Assembly: GCA_020205615.1 (NCBI GenBank)
Contig: CM035163.1
Coordinates: 47,461,652-47,525,651, forward strand
DNA: 64,000 bases
DNA from: Panax quinquefolius
Lineage: Eukaryota; Streptophyta; Magnoliopsida; Apiales; Araliaceae
Direction of reading: 5' to 3'
Shown here: positions 23,778 to 36,539 of the stretch, piece by piece
Numbering within the stretch: the stretch's first letter is position 1
Layout of the letters: each line of letters starts with the position of its first letter
The notes under the pieces: model-generated
What the model was told of the DNA's origin: nothing
Databases searched by the model: none
Seen by the model: only the letters and a program-made list of their open reading frames with translations
Translations under genes and position numbers: made by a program

Positions 23778-24474
23778 TATAAGACCCCAACTTTTATGAA
23801 TAAAGATGAATTTTCTATAATTATCATTTTTGAATATTATGGAATGAATTTGATGTAATGTTATAGTTATGGTAATATTTATAAATTTTGCAAAGTACTG
23901 AATTTTATAATATAATACGGATTAATAGGGGAATATTAAATACGATATTACGATAATCATTGGTGGACCCTACAACGTAAATTATTATTCGGATTGAGAA
24001 AACAACAAAAATATTTTATGAAAATAACTACGGAAGTTTTATCGTTAATCTGTTGAAACACCCCGGTGTTAAAAAAAGAATATCTGGCGTGGTTGCGTAG
24101 TAGTACCGGTATTGATTATCGATCTTTACGTGAGAAGTCACCGCTTTTGTTCAATTATTGTTATAAGTAATTGTTGACAAGATATCTCACGTTATTTGAT
24201 TCAATTATTATCGATATTTTTATATATTATTAAATCAATAATTGAGACGACGAAGTTATTAATATTATTATTTACAATATTAACGATGTCTGTAAGTTCA
24301 TCGAGGAGAGGTTTGGTCACCTAATCGCCCCGCCAATAGAGAAAATCCTTATCGGAAAGTTCTCTTCCCAGGAACGACCGATCGATTAATATTGTGAATT
24401 ATAATATGATGATAAATGTTGTTAAAAATATTGAGGAATTTATATATATAAGTTTGTAATGTGTGTGGTGGGTG

Positions 24475-24523
<49 letters not shown>

Positions 24524-26225
24524 GTAACATGTGGGTGGTGGTGATCCTGGTGGATATTTTGGCAGGTTTTGGAATGATTTTCAAAGCTTGGTCATTATTG
24601 GCCAAAATTTCTCAATCATGCAGTATTATTGTTAGCTTGTTATTAAGGGAGCTTTTTAATTGGTCAAGGTTTTTAAATTGGTATGTGTTCATTTTTCATT
24701 GGACAACTCTTTGAAAAAGATTATTGATGTGTTGGATCAGTGAAGCTGTGACTCTGCAAATTATTTTGTCTAAAAAAAAAACTGTTGCATCGTAATATTT
24801 TTCAAACAAGACTCTTCTATTCTCCTATAAATAGGATGCTTGGTTAGAATTGAAATCACACCGTAAATTCGGAGAAATTATCTTCTATAATCTTGGCGTA
24901 TTTCATTTAGAGTTTTGAAAGTTTTTGAGCGTAGTGAAGTTTTCTTCAAGAATATCCTCGCCTACCAAATCGGAATACTCTTGTTTTACTACGGTAAGGG
25001 GTATTATTTCTTTTCAGATTCATGAAGAGAACTTCTATTATTCCATTCTTTTTATTATTCATTGGAATAACTTCAGATACTGCGGGCTACCCTATACTTG
25101 GTGAAATTCTTCGTTATTCCATTCTTTATTATTCATTTGGAATATCCATCACATGCATTTCTGGTACGGACCGGTTCCGTCTTTATTATTACATTGGAAT
25201 ATCATGTTCACATGCGTTTCACATGGGACTGGTAAAATCTTTATTATTACATTGGAATATCCTCGATATTCAAGGCTTCATCCAAAGATCTTTTCATGAA
25301 AATATTCTTCTCGAAGCATTCTTGAATTTTACTCTACAAAGAAGTATCATATCGACAAGTTGGACGTTATTAGTTCCTGAATAAATTAATTAATTTGAAC
25401 TTGTTTTATCAATTCTTATATCATTGTCATCATCCTCATGCTTATTTTTTTTTGAAAGTCATCATCGTGGCTTCAGTAGTGCATGTAGATGGACTTGGTA
25501 TGATTATAATCGTGATTATTCGTGTAATCACGACCGTAATGTTACAAATGATGTGATAAAAGTCTTCATCGTACCGTAGTGAGTTGATGGACAATTGTTA
25601 GCATGATGATCATGACCATTGATGAATACACGAATATCTTTGGCCCGTAGTGCATGGATAATTTATGGTTGTGATACTAATGAATATCCTCGTCAGTAGT
25701 CTTGAGGATGATGTGGATTATTTATTGTCGAGTCCCAAAGAATAAAAGTGATGAAAACCTTTTAAATCATAAAAGATAGTAGATTTTATTCTACTGACTC
25801 TTTTAATGGATCAGATATTTCACCGCAGCTTAAACTTGATGTCTATCAGTATTTTATCGCTTAATGATGTTGAAGACTAATGATAATTTATTCGTATTAT
25901 CTTAGTCATAATATTTCTTATGGAAGCTAGTTGAGCTCACCCTTTCTTTCACTTTTCTCTCGTGAAATAAAAAACGTAAAGGGACTAGTCTGGGAGCGAG
26001 TGATGTCATTCAAATGATAGATTAGTAGTCCTTTCTATTACATTAAATAGTGTGACAATAAATGTAATGAGGACTTATTTTGAGAGTGGATATTATCAGA
26101 AGATAATAATTATATTAAAACTCACACACTATCTTGTTGTATATTAAAGATCGTATTCAGTATTCGTACCATGTATTTTTGGCGACTCGAATAGGTGATG
26201 TATACCTATATTTGGGGGCGCCACA
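23778..26225 (+). repeat. 5' LTR of element C
   Basis: Starts TATAAGACCCC (terminal TG changed to TA) and ends GGGGGCGCCACA, 2448 bp. TATA box at 24825-24834, GTAAGGGG at about 24993, module array at 25025-25265. It has one (TA)n array at 24477-24521 where the 3' LTR has two arrays plus intervening sequence. Confidence 0.92.
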
Positions 26226-26242
26226 ACTTAATATCGTAGCTT
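26226..26242 (+). promoter_or_regulatory. Primer binding site (degenerate)
   Basis: ACTTAATATCGTAGCTT follows the 5' LTR at the position of the tRNA-iMet primer site. Confidence 0.5.
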
Positions 26243-26413
26243 AGGGATATGATCCCCGGCCGAGATGTGAGACAAGAACTAGGAGGGAGGAGAGGAATTT
26301 CTTCGCTAGTATGACCTACCTAAGTTTATTTGGTATTTAATTGGTGAATCACAAAGTATAGGGATTATATGTGATATGTTAATTAACCCTTGTTTTTATG
26401 GTCGTGTTTGAAA

Positions 26414-27229
26414 ATGGCATCCGAGAATGTTGAGAACATCAATGGAGCACAGAGACCGCTGAGTCTCCACAGATCAATAATCAGGATAATGTGCATCGTG
26501 AAGGCGATAATCCTCGTGCAAACAACAACACCGACTGAGATGATGAACGATGGAATGTTCAGAGGCTTTATGCAATTAATGCAAGATCGAGCAAGAGCGG
26601 CTCCATCCAAAATACGTGTGGAAACACCGCAACTCTTGGGATTCGGTCATCGCTAAGCAGATTCAAGGAACTAGACCACCGGAGTTTTTGGAGAGCCAAA
26701 ACACTTTAAAAGCGAGACGTGGATAAAGCAGATCCGCAAGATATTTGATGTCTTGGGATGCTCCGAGGAGCAAAAGGTTCCTTGCCACCTTCATGTTGCG
26801 TGTGCAGAGGCGATTATTGGTGGGAATCAGAAACGATCAACTCGACGCCAGACCGAAGATGACTTGGGAGAAGTTCCAAGAATTGTTCAACGACAAGTAC
26901 TTTCCGAAAGTATTCGTCACATGAAAGAGGTAGAGTTCATTGTTTGGACCAAAACAACATGACCGTGTCGCAAAGACGAAACCAAGTTTGCCGAGTTATC
27001 CCGGTCAAGCGTCCCATTTGGTTGATAATGAGGAGAGAATGACGCGAATGTTTCTAAGAGGTTTGAAACCCGAGATACGCCAATATCTTATCTCTCATAA
27101 ACCGTGTGTTTGTATTAGGATGTTGTTAATAGGGCTCGCTTATTGGAGCGCGATAATGAGTCAACCTAACCAAAAAAGAGAGCAAACAAAGAAAATGATA
27201 ATACTAGTGATAGCGACCATCAAGCGTTA
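26414..27229 (+). pseudogene. Broken 5' part of gag, element C
   Basis: Starts MASENVENINGAQRP, matching gag of B and F. The capsid region is recognisable (PPEF, IFDVLGCSEEQKVP, then FNDKYFPESI-like codons) but lies in at least three frames between 26640 and 27230. Downstream it joins the open nucleocapsid-protease frame. Confidence 0.82.
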
Positions 27230-28177
27230 ATGGACAATAAGCGTGGATGGAATCAACATGCCAGAAATGGTAACCACTTCGGTGGTAAACATGACCAAAA
27301 CAATAAGAATGGACATTTCAAGAAGAGGAGATTCAAAAATGATGGAAAGACGTCAGCACGAGCACCCATTGTTAAGGAAGTAGAACGACCACCTATCATA
27401 TGCTTCAAATGCAAACGGGAGGGACATATCAGTCCAAACTGCGCGATGCCATCCAAAGCATGTTATAATTATAGAAGAGATGGTCACCTAGCCCGATTTT
27501 GTCGTTCATCGAAGACAAGTTCAGCTAGAATGGAGGCACCAAAGGACGTCCCTGAAAAGTCAAAGCCAGTAATACAAGGGAGAGCGTTTGTCGTGACCTC
27601 CCAGAAAGCAAGGAAACCGAACGAGGTCATCACGGGTAAGCTTATCATAAACTCTAGCAAAGTATATACCTTATTTGATACCGGTTCTACCCATTCTTTT
27701 ATTTCTCCTACTTGCGCTCAACGTTTAAATTTGACTCCAGAGAAATTAGACTTTGACTTATCTGTTGAAACTCCGTTGGGAGAAATCTTTATTACATCCA
27801 CTATTTATAAGTCTTGTTTGGTTCAAATCGGTACCCTCACATTACCTGTTGATCTTATTTCATTGAAAATACTTGCATTTGACGTAATTCTAGGGATTGA
27901 TTGGTTAACTACCCATCATGCAAAAATTGATTATTTTCGTAAGGTTGTTGGCTTTCATATTCCTAAACAACCTATTATGCGAATTCAAGCAACCAAACCA
28001 TTAAAATCAATCACTGTCATCTCAAGCCATAAAGTTATTCGTTTATTGAAAAATGGATGTCAAGCTTTCTTAGCTCATGTCACGGATCTAAACAAAAATA
28101 CGCCGCTTTTGAATGATATTTCTATTGTTAATGAATTTCCGACGTATTCTCGAAAAACTTCTGGCATACCCCTTTAA
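27230..28177 (+). CDS. Nucleocapsid-protease open frame of element C
   Basis: 315 codons with no stop, the longest undamaged gag-pol piece left of the RNase H frame. The first zinc knuckle CFKCKREGHISPNC has C58, C61, H66 and C71 in CX2CX4HX4C spacing. The second reads CYNYRRDGHLARFC, with its second cysteine changed to Tyr81. The retropepsin active site is intact as FDTGSTHSFIS with D150-T151-G152, followed by VILGIDWL. The Met at 27230 is simply the first in-frame ATG after upstream frameshifts; the natural protein would begin at gag (26414). The frame ends in a frameshift at the start of the RT region. Confidence 0.85.
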   Translation: MDNKRGWNQHARNGNHFGGKHDQNNKNGHFKKRRFKNDGKTSARAPIVKEVERPPIICFKCKREGHISPNCAMPSKACYNYRRDGHLARFCRSSKTSSARMEAPKDVPEKSKPVIQGRAFVVTSQKARKPNEVITGKLIINSSKVYTLFDTGSTHSFISPTCAQRLNLTPEKLDFDLSVETPLGEIFITSTIYKSCLVQIGTLTLPVDLISLKILAFDVILGIDWLTTHHAKIDYFRKVVGFHIPKQPIMRIQATKPLKSITVISSHKVIRLLKNGCQAFLAHVTDLNKNTPLLNDISIVNEFPTYSRKTSGIPL

Positions 28178-28983
28178 CGTGAAATTAATTTTTTGTATCG
28201 ACCTTGAACCCAGACAAAACCCATTTCCAAAGCCCCATATCGAATGGCTCCTATTGAACTTCGTGAGTTAAAGACCCAACCGCAGGAATTATTTAGACAT
28301 CGGTTTCATTCGCCCTAAGACGTCTCCTTAGGGTGCTCCTGTTTCTATTCGTGAAGAAGAAAGATGGGAGTATGCGACTTTGTATTGATTATCTGGAGTT
28401 GAATCATGTCACCATCAAAAATAGGTACCCATTGCCACGTATTGATGACTGTTTGACCACTACAAGGCGCCAAATTTTTCAAAGATCGATCTTCGTTAGG
28501 ATATCACCAATTGAAGATTAGAACCGATGACATTCCAAAGACAAATTTTCAGAACTCCCAGACGGGCATTATGAATTCCTAGTCATGTCTTTTGGATTGA
28601 CTAATGCTTCTGCTGCTTTCATGGATATGATGAACCGAGTATTAAAGGAATATTTGGATCACTTTGTGGTAGTCTTTATTGATGACATCCTTATTTATTC
28701 CAAAAGCCGTGAAGATCATGAGCTACACTTGAGGCTGATACTCCAAAAGCTTCGTGAATATAAGCTTTATGCCAAGTTAAAGAAATGCGAGTTCTGGTTG
28801 GAGGAAGTAGCATTCCTTGGGCACGTAGTATCAAGTCATGGAATATCTGTTGACCCGACAAAGATTGAAGCTATTCAAAGCTGGGAGCAACCTAAATCAG
28901 TGACCGAAGTACGTAGCTTTCTCGGCTTAGCTGGTTATTATCGAGATTCGTGGAAGGATTTTCTCGAATCGCTACTCCATTAA
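28178..28983 (+). pseudogene. Broken reverse transcriptase, element C
   Basis: RT motifs in order: the IELRELKTQ region at about 28250, [15 protein letters not shown] at about 28350, [11 protein letters not shown] at 28588, and catalytic FIDD at 28675-28686 within [13 protein letters not shown]. The frame 28585-28983 is open through [20 protein letters not shown] and [12 protein letters not shown], then shifts by one base at 28942. Frameshifts also occur near 28170, 28290 and 28500. The one near 28500 is shared with element B. Confidence 0.88.
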
Positions 28984-29222
28984 CTCAGCTAACTCGGAAA
29001 GATACAAAATTTGGTTGGAGCGAGGAATGTGAGAATAGTTTTCTGGAACTCAAGAGGAGACTCATTTCAAAGACTGCTCGACAATACCATCCGCTGGGAG
29101 GATTTGTCATCTATAGTGATGCTTCGGGTAAAGGGTTAGGATGTGTTCTCATGCAACATGGGAAAGTCATAGCCTATGCCTCACGACAACTCAAAGAATA
29201 TGAGGAATTATCCTACTCATGA
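28950..29222 (+). pseudogene. RT thumb / first RNase H segment, element C
   Basis: Carries [16 protein letters not shown] and WSEECENSF, then the RNase H start FVIYSDASGKGLGCVLMQ with catalytic Asp in SDAS. It is separated from the preceding RT frame and from the following frame by single-base shifts. Confidence 0.82.
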
Positions 29223-30810
29223 TCTAGAGTTGGAAGTAGTCGTTTTTGCACTAAAGATTTGGAGGCATTACTTGTATGGGGAGAAAGTGGAGATCTTTAC
29301 GGATCATAAAAGCCTCAAATATTTCTTCACTCAAAAGGAACTCAACATGCGACAGCGACGTTGTCTTGAACTGTTGAAAGATTATGATTATACCATCCAA
29401 TACCATCCTAGAAAAGAGAACGTGGTAGCTGACGCATTGAGTAGAAGATCATATGCGGGTACGAGTGCGATATTGTCAACGCAAAGCCCCATTTTATATG
29501 ACTTGCAAAGGATGGAGATAGAGATAAAGACTCTAGGGACCCAAGTGATGATGGCGAATATACGAGTAGAACCGACTTTAATCGATAAAGTTAAAGCTGC
29601 TCAAATTACAGACCTGGAACTAATGCGTATGAGGAAGAAAGTGCAAGAAGGTGCTATGCCGGAAGCAAGAATCGATGAAGAAGGAATACTTCGAGTCAAC
29701 TCCAGACTTTGTGTTCCTAACGACCCTGATTTAAAGTATAAAATCATGATGGAGGCGCACAACACACCGTTTGCAATCCATCCCGGGAGTACCAAAATGT
29801 ATCGTGATCTTCGTCATACATTTTGGTGGAGAAATATGAAGAGAGAGATAGCACTGTTTATCTCAAGGTGTCTAACTTGTCAACGAGTCAAGGTAGAGCA
29901 TCAAGTACCAAAAGGTCCATTGCAACCACTTGAAATTCCAGAATGGAAGTGGGAGCACGTTATCATGGATTTCATTACTGGTCTTCCCAAGGTTTCTCAA
30001 GGCATAGATGCAATTTGGGTCATTGTTGATAGATTGACCAAGTCTGCTCATTTCTTACCAATACGAGAAACTTATACACTTGAACGTCTTGCTCGTTTGT
30101 ACATAAACGAGATTGTAAGACTACATGGTATGCCAGTATCTATAGTTTCTGATCAAAACCCAAGATTTACTTCACAATTTTGGGTTACTTTGTAAAAAGC
30201 TATGGGCACGGACTTACGATTTAGTTCAGCATATCATCCTCAGACGAACGGACAATCAGAGAGGACTATTCAAACTCTTGAAGATTTATTAAGACTCTAT
30301 GTCCTTGACTTCAAGGGAAGTCGGGACAAGTTCTTACCATTAGTAGAGTTTTCCTACAACAATAGCTACCAAGCAAGTATTGGCATAGCTCCATTCGAAG
30401 CGTTGTATGGAAGAAAGTGTCGTTCTCCAGTATGCTGGGATGAGGTGGGTGAAGCAACATTGTTGGGACCAGAGTTGGTACGTATGACTACGGAAAAGAT
30501 TCAAACGATCCGGCAACGTATAAAAACCTCACAAGATCGACAAAAGAGTTATGTTGATCTTCATCGAAAGGACGTGGAATTCGATATTGGAGATCATGTG
30601 TTGTTACGTGTTGCTCCATGGAAAAGAGTTACAAGATTTGGAAAGAGAGGAAAGCTCAATCCTCGATTCATTGACCCATTTTTAATCCTCGATCGAGTAG
30701 GGACTGTAGCCTATAAACTCGCTTTACCACCAAGTATGTCTCGTGTTCATAACGTTTTTCATATATCCATGTTACATAAAAATGTGAAAGACCCGAAGCC
30801 ACATTATTGA
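29176..30810 (+). pseudogene. RNase H-integrase of element C, broken by one stop
   Basis: One frame runs from 29176 to 30810, interrupted only by TAA at 30193-30195, where element B has a CAA glutamine codon. RNase H residues include D43 in FTDHKS and D86 in VADALS. The integrase zinc-binding module is H195-X6-H202-X29-C232-X2-C235. The catalytic triad is D265 (MDFITG), D326 (SDQNPRF) and E362 (SERTIQ), giving the standard D-X35-E spacing across the stop. The GPY/F motif reads FIDPF instead of FIGPF at about 30667-30681. Ends with SRVHNVFHISMLHKNVKDPK before a shift into the chromodomain frame. Confidence 0.9.
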
Positions 30811-30848
30811 AAGTTAGAACCGCATTTAAATAGCTTAAAGATTTAACG

Positions 30849-31019
30849 TATGAAGAGGTTCCTGTTCAAATCTTGGATAAGAAGGAACATATTCTACGCT
30901 CCAAGGTTATACCTCAAGTCAATGTTTTATGGAGGAACCACGATGTTGAGAAAATGACCTGGGAGTTAGAATCTGAAATGAAATCAAGGTATCCTTACCT
31001 CTTCGACATACCAGGTACA
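30849..31019 (+). pseudogene. Chromodomain-like tail of element C
   Basis: An open stretch encodes EVPVQILDKKEHILRSKVIP, then VLWRNHDVEKMTWELES and KSRYPYLFD. It is out of frame with the preceding integrase C-terminus. This tail places the family in the Tekay/Del chromoviruses. Confidence 0.8.
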
Positions 31020-31045
31020 TACACTAATTTCGAGGGCGAAATTTT

Positions 31046-31060
31046 ATAAGAAGGGGAGAT
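31046..31060 (+). promoter_or_regulatory. Polypurine tract
   Basis: ATAAGAAGGGGAGAT immediately upstream of the 3' LTR of element C. Confidence 0.75.
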
Positions 31061-31776
31061 TGTAAGACCCCAACTTTTATGAATAAAGATGAATTTTCTA
31101 TAATTATCATTTTTGAATATTATGGAATGAATTTGATATAATGTTATAGTTGTGGGTAATATTTATAAATTTTACAAAGTACACAAGTTGTTTTATAATA
31201 TTCGATTGGTCGGGGTATTCATTTTAGCAGGGAATATTCGTACGATGGCACAATCATTGGTGGACCCCACAACAAAATTATTGTCGGATTGAAAAAATAA
31301 CAAAAATATTTTATGAAAATAACGGCAGAAGTTTTACTGTTAACTGTTGAAACACCCGGTGTTAAAAGTACAGTAATACGCGTGGTTGCATAGTAGCAAT
31401 ACCGGTATTGATTATTGATGCTTACGTGATAAGTCACTCGCTTTTGTTCAATTATTGCTATAAGTAATTGTTTGATAAGATCTCACGTTATTTGATTCAA
31501 TTATTATCGATATTTTTATATATTATTAAATCAATAATTGAGACGACGAAGTTATTAATATTATTATTTGCAATATTAACGATGTCTAGAAGTTCTGTCA
31601 AGGAGAGGTTTGGTCACCTAATTGCGCGCCATTAGGGAGAAATCCTTATTGGAAAGCCCCCTCTTTCCTGGGAACGACCTGATTGATTAATATTGTGAAT
31701 TATAATATTGATGATAAATGTTGTTAAAAATATTGAGGGAATTTATATATATAAGTTTGTAATGTGTGTGATGGGT

Positions 31777-31815
<39 letters not shown>

Positions 31816-31975
31816 CATTATGTGTGTGTAAGTGGAAAATGGTGAAAAAGTAGAATTTTGATGGAAAAGTGGAAATGGTGGGATGAGTATTAGTATTATA
31901 TATATATATGGCATGAATTGAAAATGGTGGGGAAATGATGTTTGTCGGGTGGTTTATTTTTCAACCAACTTGTGG

Positions 31976-32032
<57 letters not shown>

Positions 32033-33856
32033 GTAACATGTGAGTAGTGGTGGTCCTGGTGGATATTTTGGCAGGTTTTGGAATGATTTTCCAAGCTTGG
32101 TCATTATTGGCCAAAACTTCTCAATCATGCAGCATTATTGTTAGCTTGTTATTAAGGGAGCTTTTTAATCGATCAAGGTCTTTAAATTGGCATGTGTTCA
32201 TTTTTCATTGGACAACTCTTTGAAAAAGATTACTGATGTGTTGGATCAGTGAAGCTGTGACCTTGCAAATTATTTCGTCTGAAAAAAAATCTGTTGCGTT
32301 CGTGATATTTTTTTAAACAGTACCCCTTCTATTCTCTTATAAATAGGATGCTTAGTTAGAATTGAAATCACACCAGAAATTCAGAGAAATTCTCTTCTAT
32401 AATCTTGAGCGTATTTCGTTAGAGTTTTAAGAAGCTTTGAGCGTAATGCAAGTTTTCTTCAAGAATATCCTCGCCTACCAAATTTAATACTCTTGTTTTA
32501 CTAAGAAGGGGTATTATTTCTTTTTGTATTCATGAAGAGAACTTTCGTTATTCCATTCTTTATTATTCTCATTGAATTACTCCAGATAATACTGTGAGCT
32601 ACCCTATACTTGGTGAAATTCTTCCGTTATTCTATTCTTTATTATTTCGTTGGAATATCCGTCACAGGCTTGCGTTTTCGTCGGGACTGGTTAAAATCTT
32701 TATTATTCTCTGTTGGAACATCCGTCGGTCTGTAATTTCACCGACTCGGTTCCGTTATTATTATTCTCGTTGAATAACTCGCCTATGCGGGCACCGCATG
32801 CATGGTGATTTCTTTTGTTATTCCATTCTTTATTATACTCGGTTGGTTAAAGTTTTGACTTCTATACTCCATGAAATTAGTGGAATATCCTTGATATTTT
32901 GCGCTTCATCCAAAGATCTTTTCATGAAAATATTCTTCTAAGCATTCTTGAATTTTACTCTACAAAGAAGTATCATATTGACAATTTGGACGTTATTAGT
33001 TCCTGAATAAATTAATTCTTGAACTTGTTTTATTGAATTCTTATATCATTGACATCATCCTCATGTTTAATTTTTTTTGAAAGTCATCGTGGGCTCAGAA
33101 AGGTGCATAGATGGACTTGGTATGATTATGACCGAGGTGATTATCTTGTAATCATGATCGTAATGTTACAAATGATGTGGTAAAAGTCCTCATTGGCCCG
33201 TAATGCATTGATGGATGCTTGTTGGCATGATCATGACCATTGATGAATACACGAATATCCTTGGCCCGTAGTGCATGGATAATTTGTGGTTGTGATACTA
33301 ATGAATATCCTCGTCAGTAGTCTTGAGTGGATGATGTGGATTATTTATTTTCGAGTCCCAAAGAATAAAAGTGATGAAAAACCTTTTAAATCATAAAAGA
33401 TAGTAGATTTTATTCTCTATTTGACTCTTTTAATGGATCAGATATTCGCCGCAGCTTAAACTTGATGTCTATTGTATTTTATCGTTTAACATCGTTGAAG
33501 ACTAATGATAATTTATTCGCATTATCTTAGTCATAATATTTCTTCATCGGGCCATTGAGCTCACCCTTTCTTTTCATCGTTCTCTCAAGAAATGAAATGA
33601 GAACGAATGGGACTAGTCGGGGAATGGAGTGACGGTCCAAATGATAGTATTAGTAGTCCTTTCTATTCTGTTAAATAGCGTGACAATAAATGTAATAAGG
33701 ACTTATTCGAGAGTGGATATTATGCTCAGAAGACAATAATTGTATTAAAACTCACAAACTCTCTTGTCAGATATTAAAGATTGTATTCAGATTTACGTAT
33801 CATGTATTTGGCATTACTCGTAATAGGTGATGTATACCTTTTTTAGGGGCGTCACA
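31061..33856 (+). repeat. 3' LTR of element C
   Basis: Starts TGTAAGACCCC and ends GGGGCGTCACA, 2796 bp, about 350 bp longer than its partner. Part of the excess is a second (TA)n array and about 160 bp between arrays (31780-31814 and 31977-32031). TATA box TTATAAATAG at 32338-32347, module array about 32545-32830. Confidence 0.92.
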
Positions 33857-34608
33857 CCTGTCCTACCTAATTAATGTGCTCATCCATTACTCCAGTTTTA
33901 ATATTATCGCAACTTAATTATTATCTCCTAAAGTCACTACTTTTTAATCCTACTTTAATATTTTGATTTTATAATCTCATAAATCACTACAAATCTAAAC
34001 TGTTCTGATAATGTTAACTGTTCTAATATTATCATTACTAATTTAATTATTATCTCTTAAAATCACTACTTTTTTAATCCTAAATTAATATTTTGAATTT
34101 ATAATCCCCTAAATCACTAAAAATCCAAACTGTTTTGGTAATCTATTAAATATACTAAATTGCAGTACATAACACAATTGCATGACATTTGTCATTCCCA
34201 AATTGCAAAACCTGTCCTACCTAATTAATGTGTTCATACATTACTCCAATTTTTATATTATTGCTACTTAATTATTATCTCCTAAAATTACTACTTTTAA
34301 TCCCACATTAATATTTTGATTTTATAATATCATAAATCACTACAAATATAAATTATTCTAATAATGTTAATCTGTTCTAATATTATCATTACTAATTTAA
34401 TTATTCACTACTTTTTTAATCCCAAATTAATATTTTGAATTTACAATCTCCTAAATCACTACAAATTTAAACTGTTTTGGTAATGCCAACTGTTCTGATA
34501 TTTTCCTTTCTAATTTAATTATTATCTCCTAAAATCACTATTTTGTGATATTATCATTACTGGGCTATTATCATTACTCTCCGTTATTCAACATAATTTT
34601 CTGCCTAT
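33857..34608. repeat. Duplicated AT-rich locus, middle part
   Basis: Two head-to-tail copies of a roughly 310-360 bp unit. The second starts at 34141 with CTATTAAATATACTAAATTG. Both contain AATCACTAC and TTTTAATCC(T/C) motifs. The region continues at 38251 after solo LTR D and is paralleled at 39241-40347. Non-coding. Confidence 0.8.
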
Positions 34609-36539
34609 TGTGACTCCCCAAAAATAGGTCCACACGACCCATATTGAGTCGCCAGATATATGGTACAGAATCCAAATACAAACATCCTATTTATATAACT
34701 GTTAAACTGTCGTGCAAAATACTACAACACATAAGCTGTGAGTTTTAATATAAATATTGAACTGAATATAATACGACAATATACACACTCAAATTATTAC
34801 AATGCCATATAAAATACAGCTACAAATATTTCAAGTCTTCAAAGGAACACGAGAAGATTTTTGTCCTCCTCATTCTAATGGGGTGTATTTTTGACGCATT
34901 CAAAGTCGGGTTCTTACCACCCTATTGTTGTTCACCAAAATCAATTATTAAGTGACGTATAAAATACGACACACCCATCTTAAGTCCTCAATGCAATTAT
35001 ATATTGCATGCCATGCTATTTTATAATGTATTGAGAAACTTCCACAGTCTCGGACCGTCACACTATTCCCCTGTTATCCCCGCTCGACCCAGCTACACTC
35101 TTATTACCTGAAAGGAATTGTGAAGCAAAATGGTGAGCACAAATAGCCCAATAAAGAATATTATGACTAAGATAATTTAGAACAAATTATCCTTAGTCCT
35201 CAACAGGAAAAAATCTTATAGAATACAATAGACAACAAGTTTTAGATCAACAACTGTAGCGGAACCAACAATCCATTAGAAGAGTCAAGTAGAACATAAT
35301 GTCTACTATCTCCTCCAAATTAAAATTTTATCATTAACATTTCGTCTCTGTAATACCCATCAACAGTTCTTTGTTGTACTCAAGACAAAAAGAACTTTCA
35401 TCACCTGTCTTCATATGAACCACCAAAGATTATAGTTAAATTCACAATTCATGTTCATAATCATGTAAATCAACAGTTTCTCCTTGTCATAAAGGCTTAA
35501 TAGAACTTTCACTCAATATCCTTACCCCAAAGGCTAAAGACATTCAAATGTAATAACAATGATCATACCAATCAATTGTCTATCTTTGTACTACGGGCCA
35601 AAGATATTCAACTATAAAACCAATGGTCATGATCATGCCAATCAATTGTTTGTCAGTGCAATACGGCCAAAGACATTCAACCGTAAAACCAATGGTCATG
35701 ATCCTACTAAACAATAGTCTATATTTGCACTACGGGCTAAAGATATTTAGTTGTATCATCAGTGGTCATGATCATGTCATACACCTGTCCATCTTTACAC
35801 TATGCATAGTGTAAAGATGGACCAAAGCTATCAATCAACAGTTCATCTTTGCACTACGGACCAAAGAGAACTTTCATCACAAGTATTTATTTGTAACATT
35901 AAAGGTCATGATTATACCACTACACAGTTCCTGGTCATAATCATACCAATCAACAGTTTATCTTTGCACTACGGGCCAACGATAACTTTCCAACACAAAT
36001 TTAAGTCTGAGGATTATAACAATGATATAACGAATCAATCAAGTGAGATCAAGGATAAATATTAAATATTTATAATTCAATTTATCTAGAGTTCAAGAAT
36101 GTCCAAATGGTCAACATGATGATCAAAATGTGGATTCAAATTTAAGAATAAGATTCATATATAAAAGATAATTTGGTCAGAAAAGAAACTAATTTTGTCG
36201 TGAATAGTTCCCTGAGTGAATAGTACCCCGAGTGAATAGTACCCCATCATGCAAAGTACCCCGAATAAATAGATATTCATGTATCAAAAATAATTTGGAC
36301 AGAAAAAAAATCACTTTTATCGTGAATAGTATCCCGTGAATAGTACCCAAATGAATAGTACCCTGTCATGCAAAGTACCCCAAGTGAATAGTACCCTGTC
36401 ATGCAAAGTATCCGAATGAATAGTACTCCGGTATGAATAGTTCCCATAAATGGAAAATACGAAAGAAAACGATATTCCTTAATGAGTACAAAATAAATGA
36501 TATCTCATACAAGTATAAAAGAATATACAAAACTGCAAA

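Larger units (their letters stand above)
23778..33856 (+). mobile_element. Full-length Ty3/gypsy chromovirus element C
   Basis: Two-LTR element of about 10.1 kb with target duplication CCTGT at 23773-23777 and 33857-33861. Paralogous empty sites reading ACCTGTCCTACCTAATTAAT at about 34210 and 39617 confirm the insertion point. LTRs lie at 23778-26225 and 31061-33856. It has the same domain order and family as element B but longer open frames: a 315-codon nucleocapsid-protease frame and a 545-codon RNase H-integrase stretch broken by one stop. Confidence 0.94.

Noticed and set aside
25022..25384. 120-codon frame starting MKRTSIIPF in the element C 5' LTR
   Set aside because: Starts at an ATG conserved in several LTRs (ATTCATGAAGAGAAC), so it could be an upstream ORF. 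But the protein sequence is not conserved and stops vary between copies.
35623..36065. Two plus-strand frames of 63 and 87 codons
   Set aside because: They are antisense to solo LTR D and come from its GGTCATGATCATGCC-type repeats.
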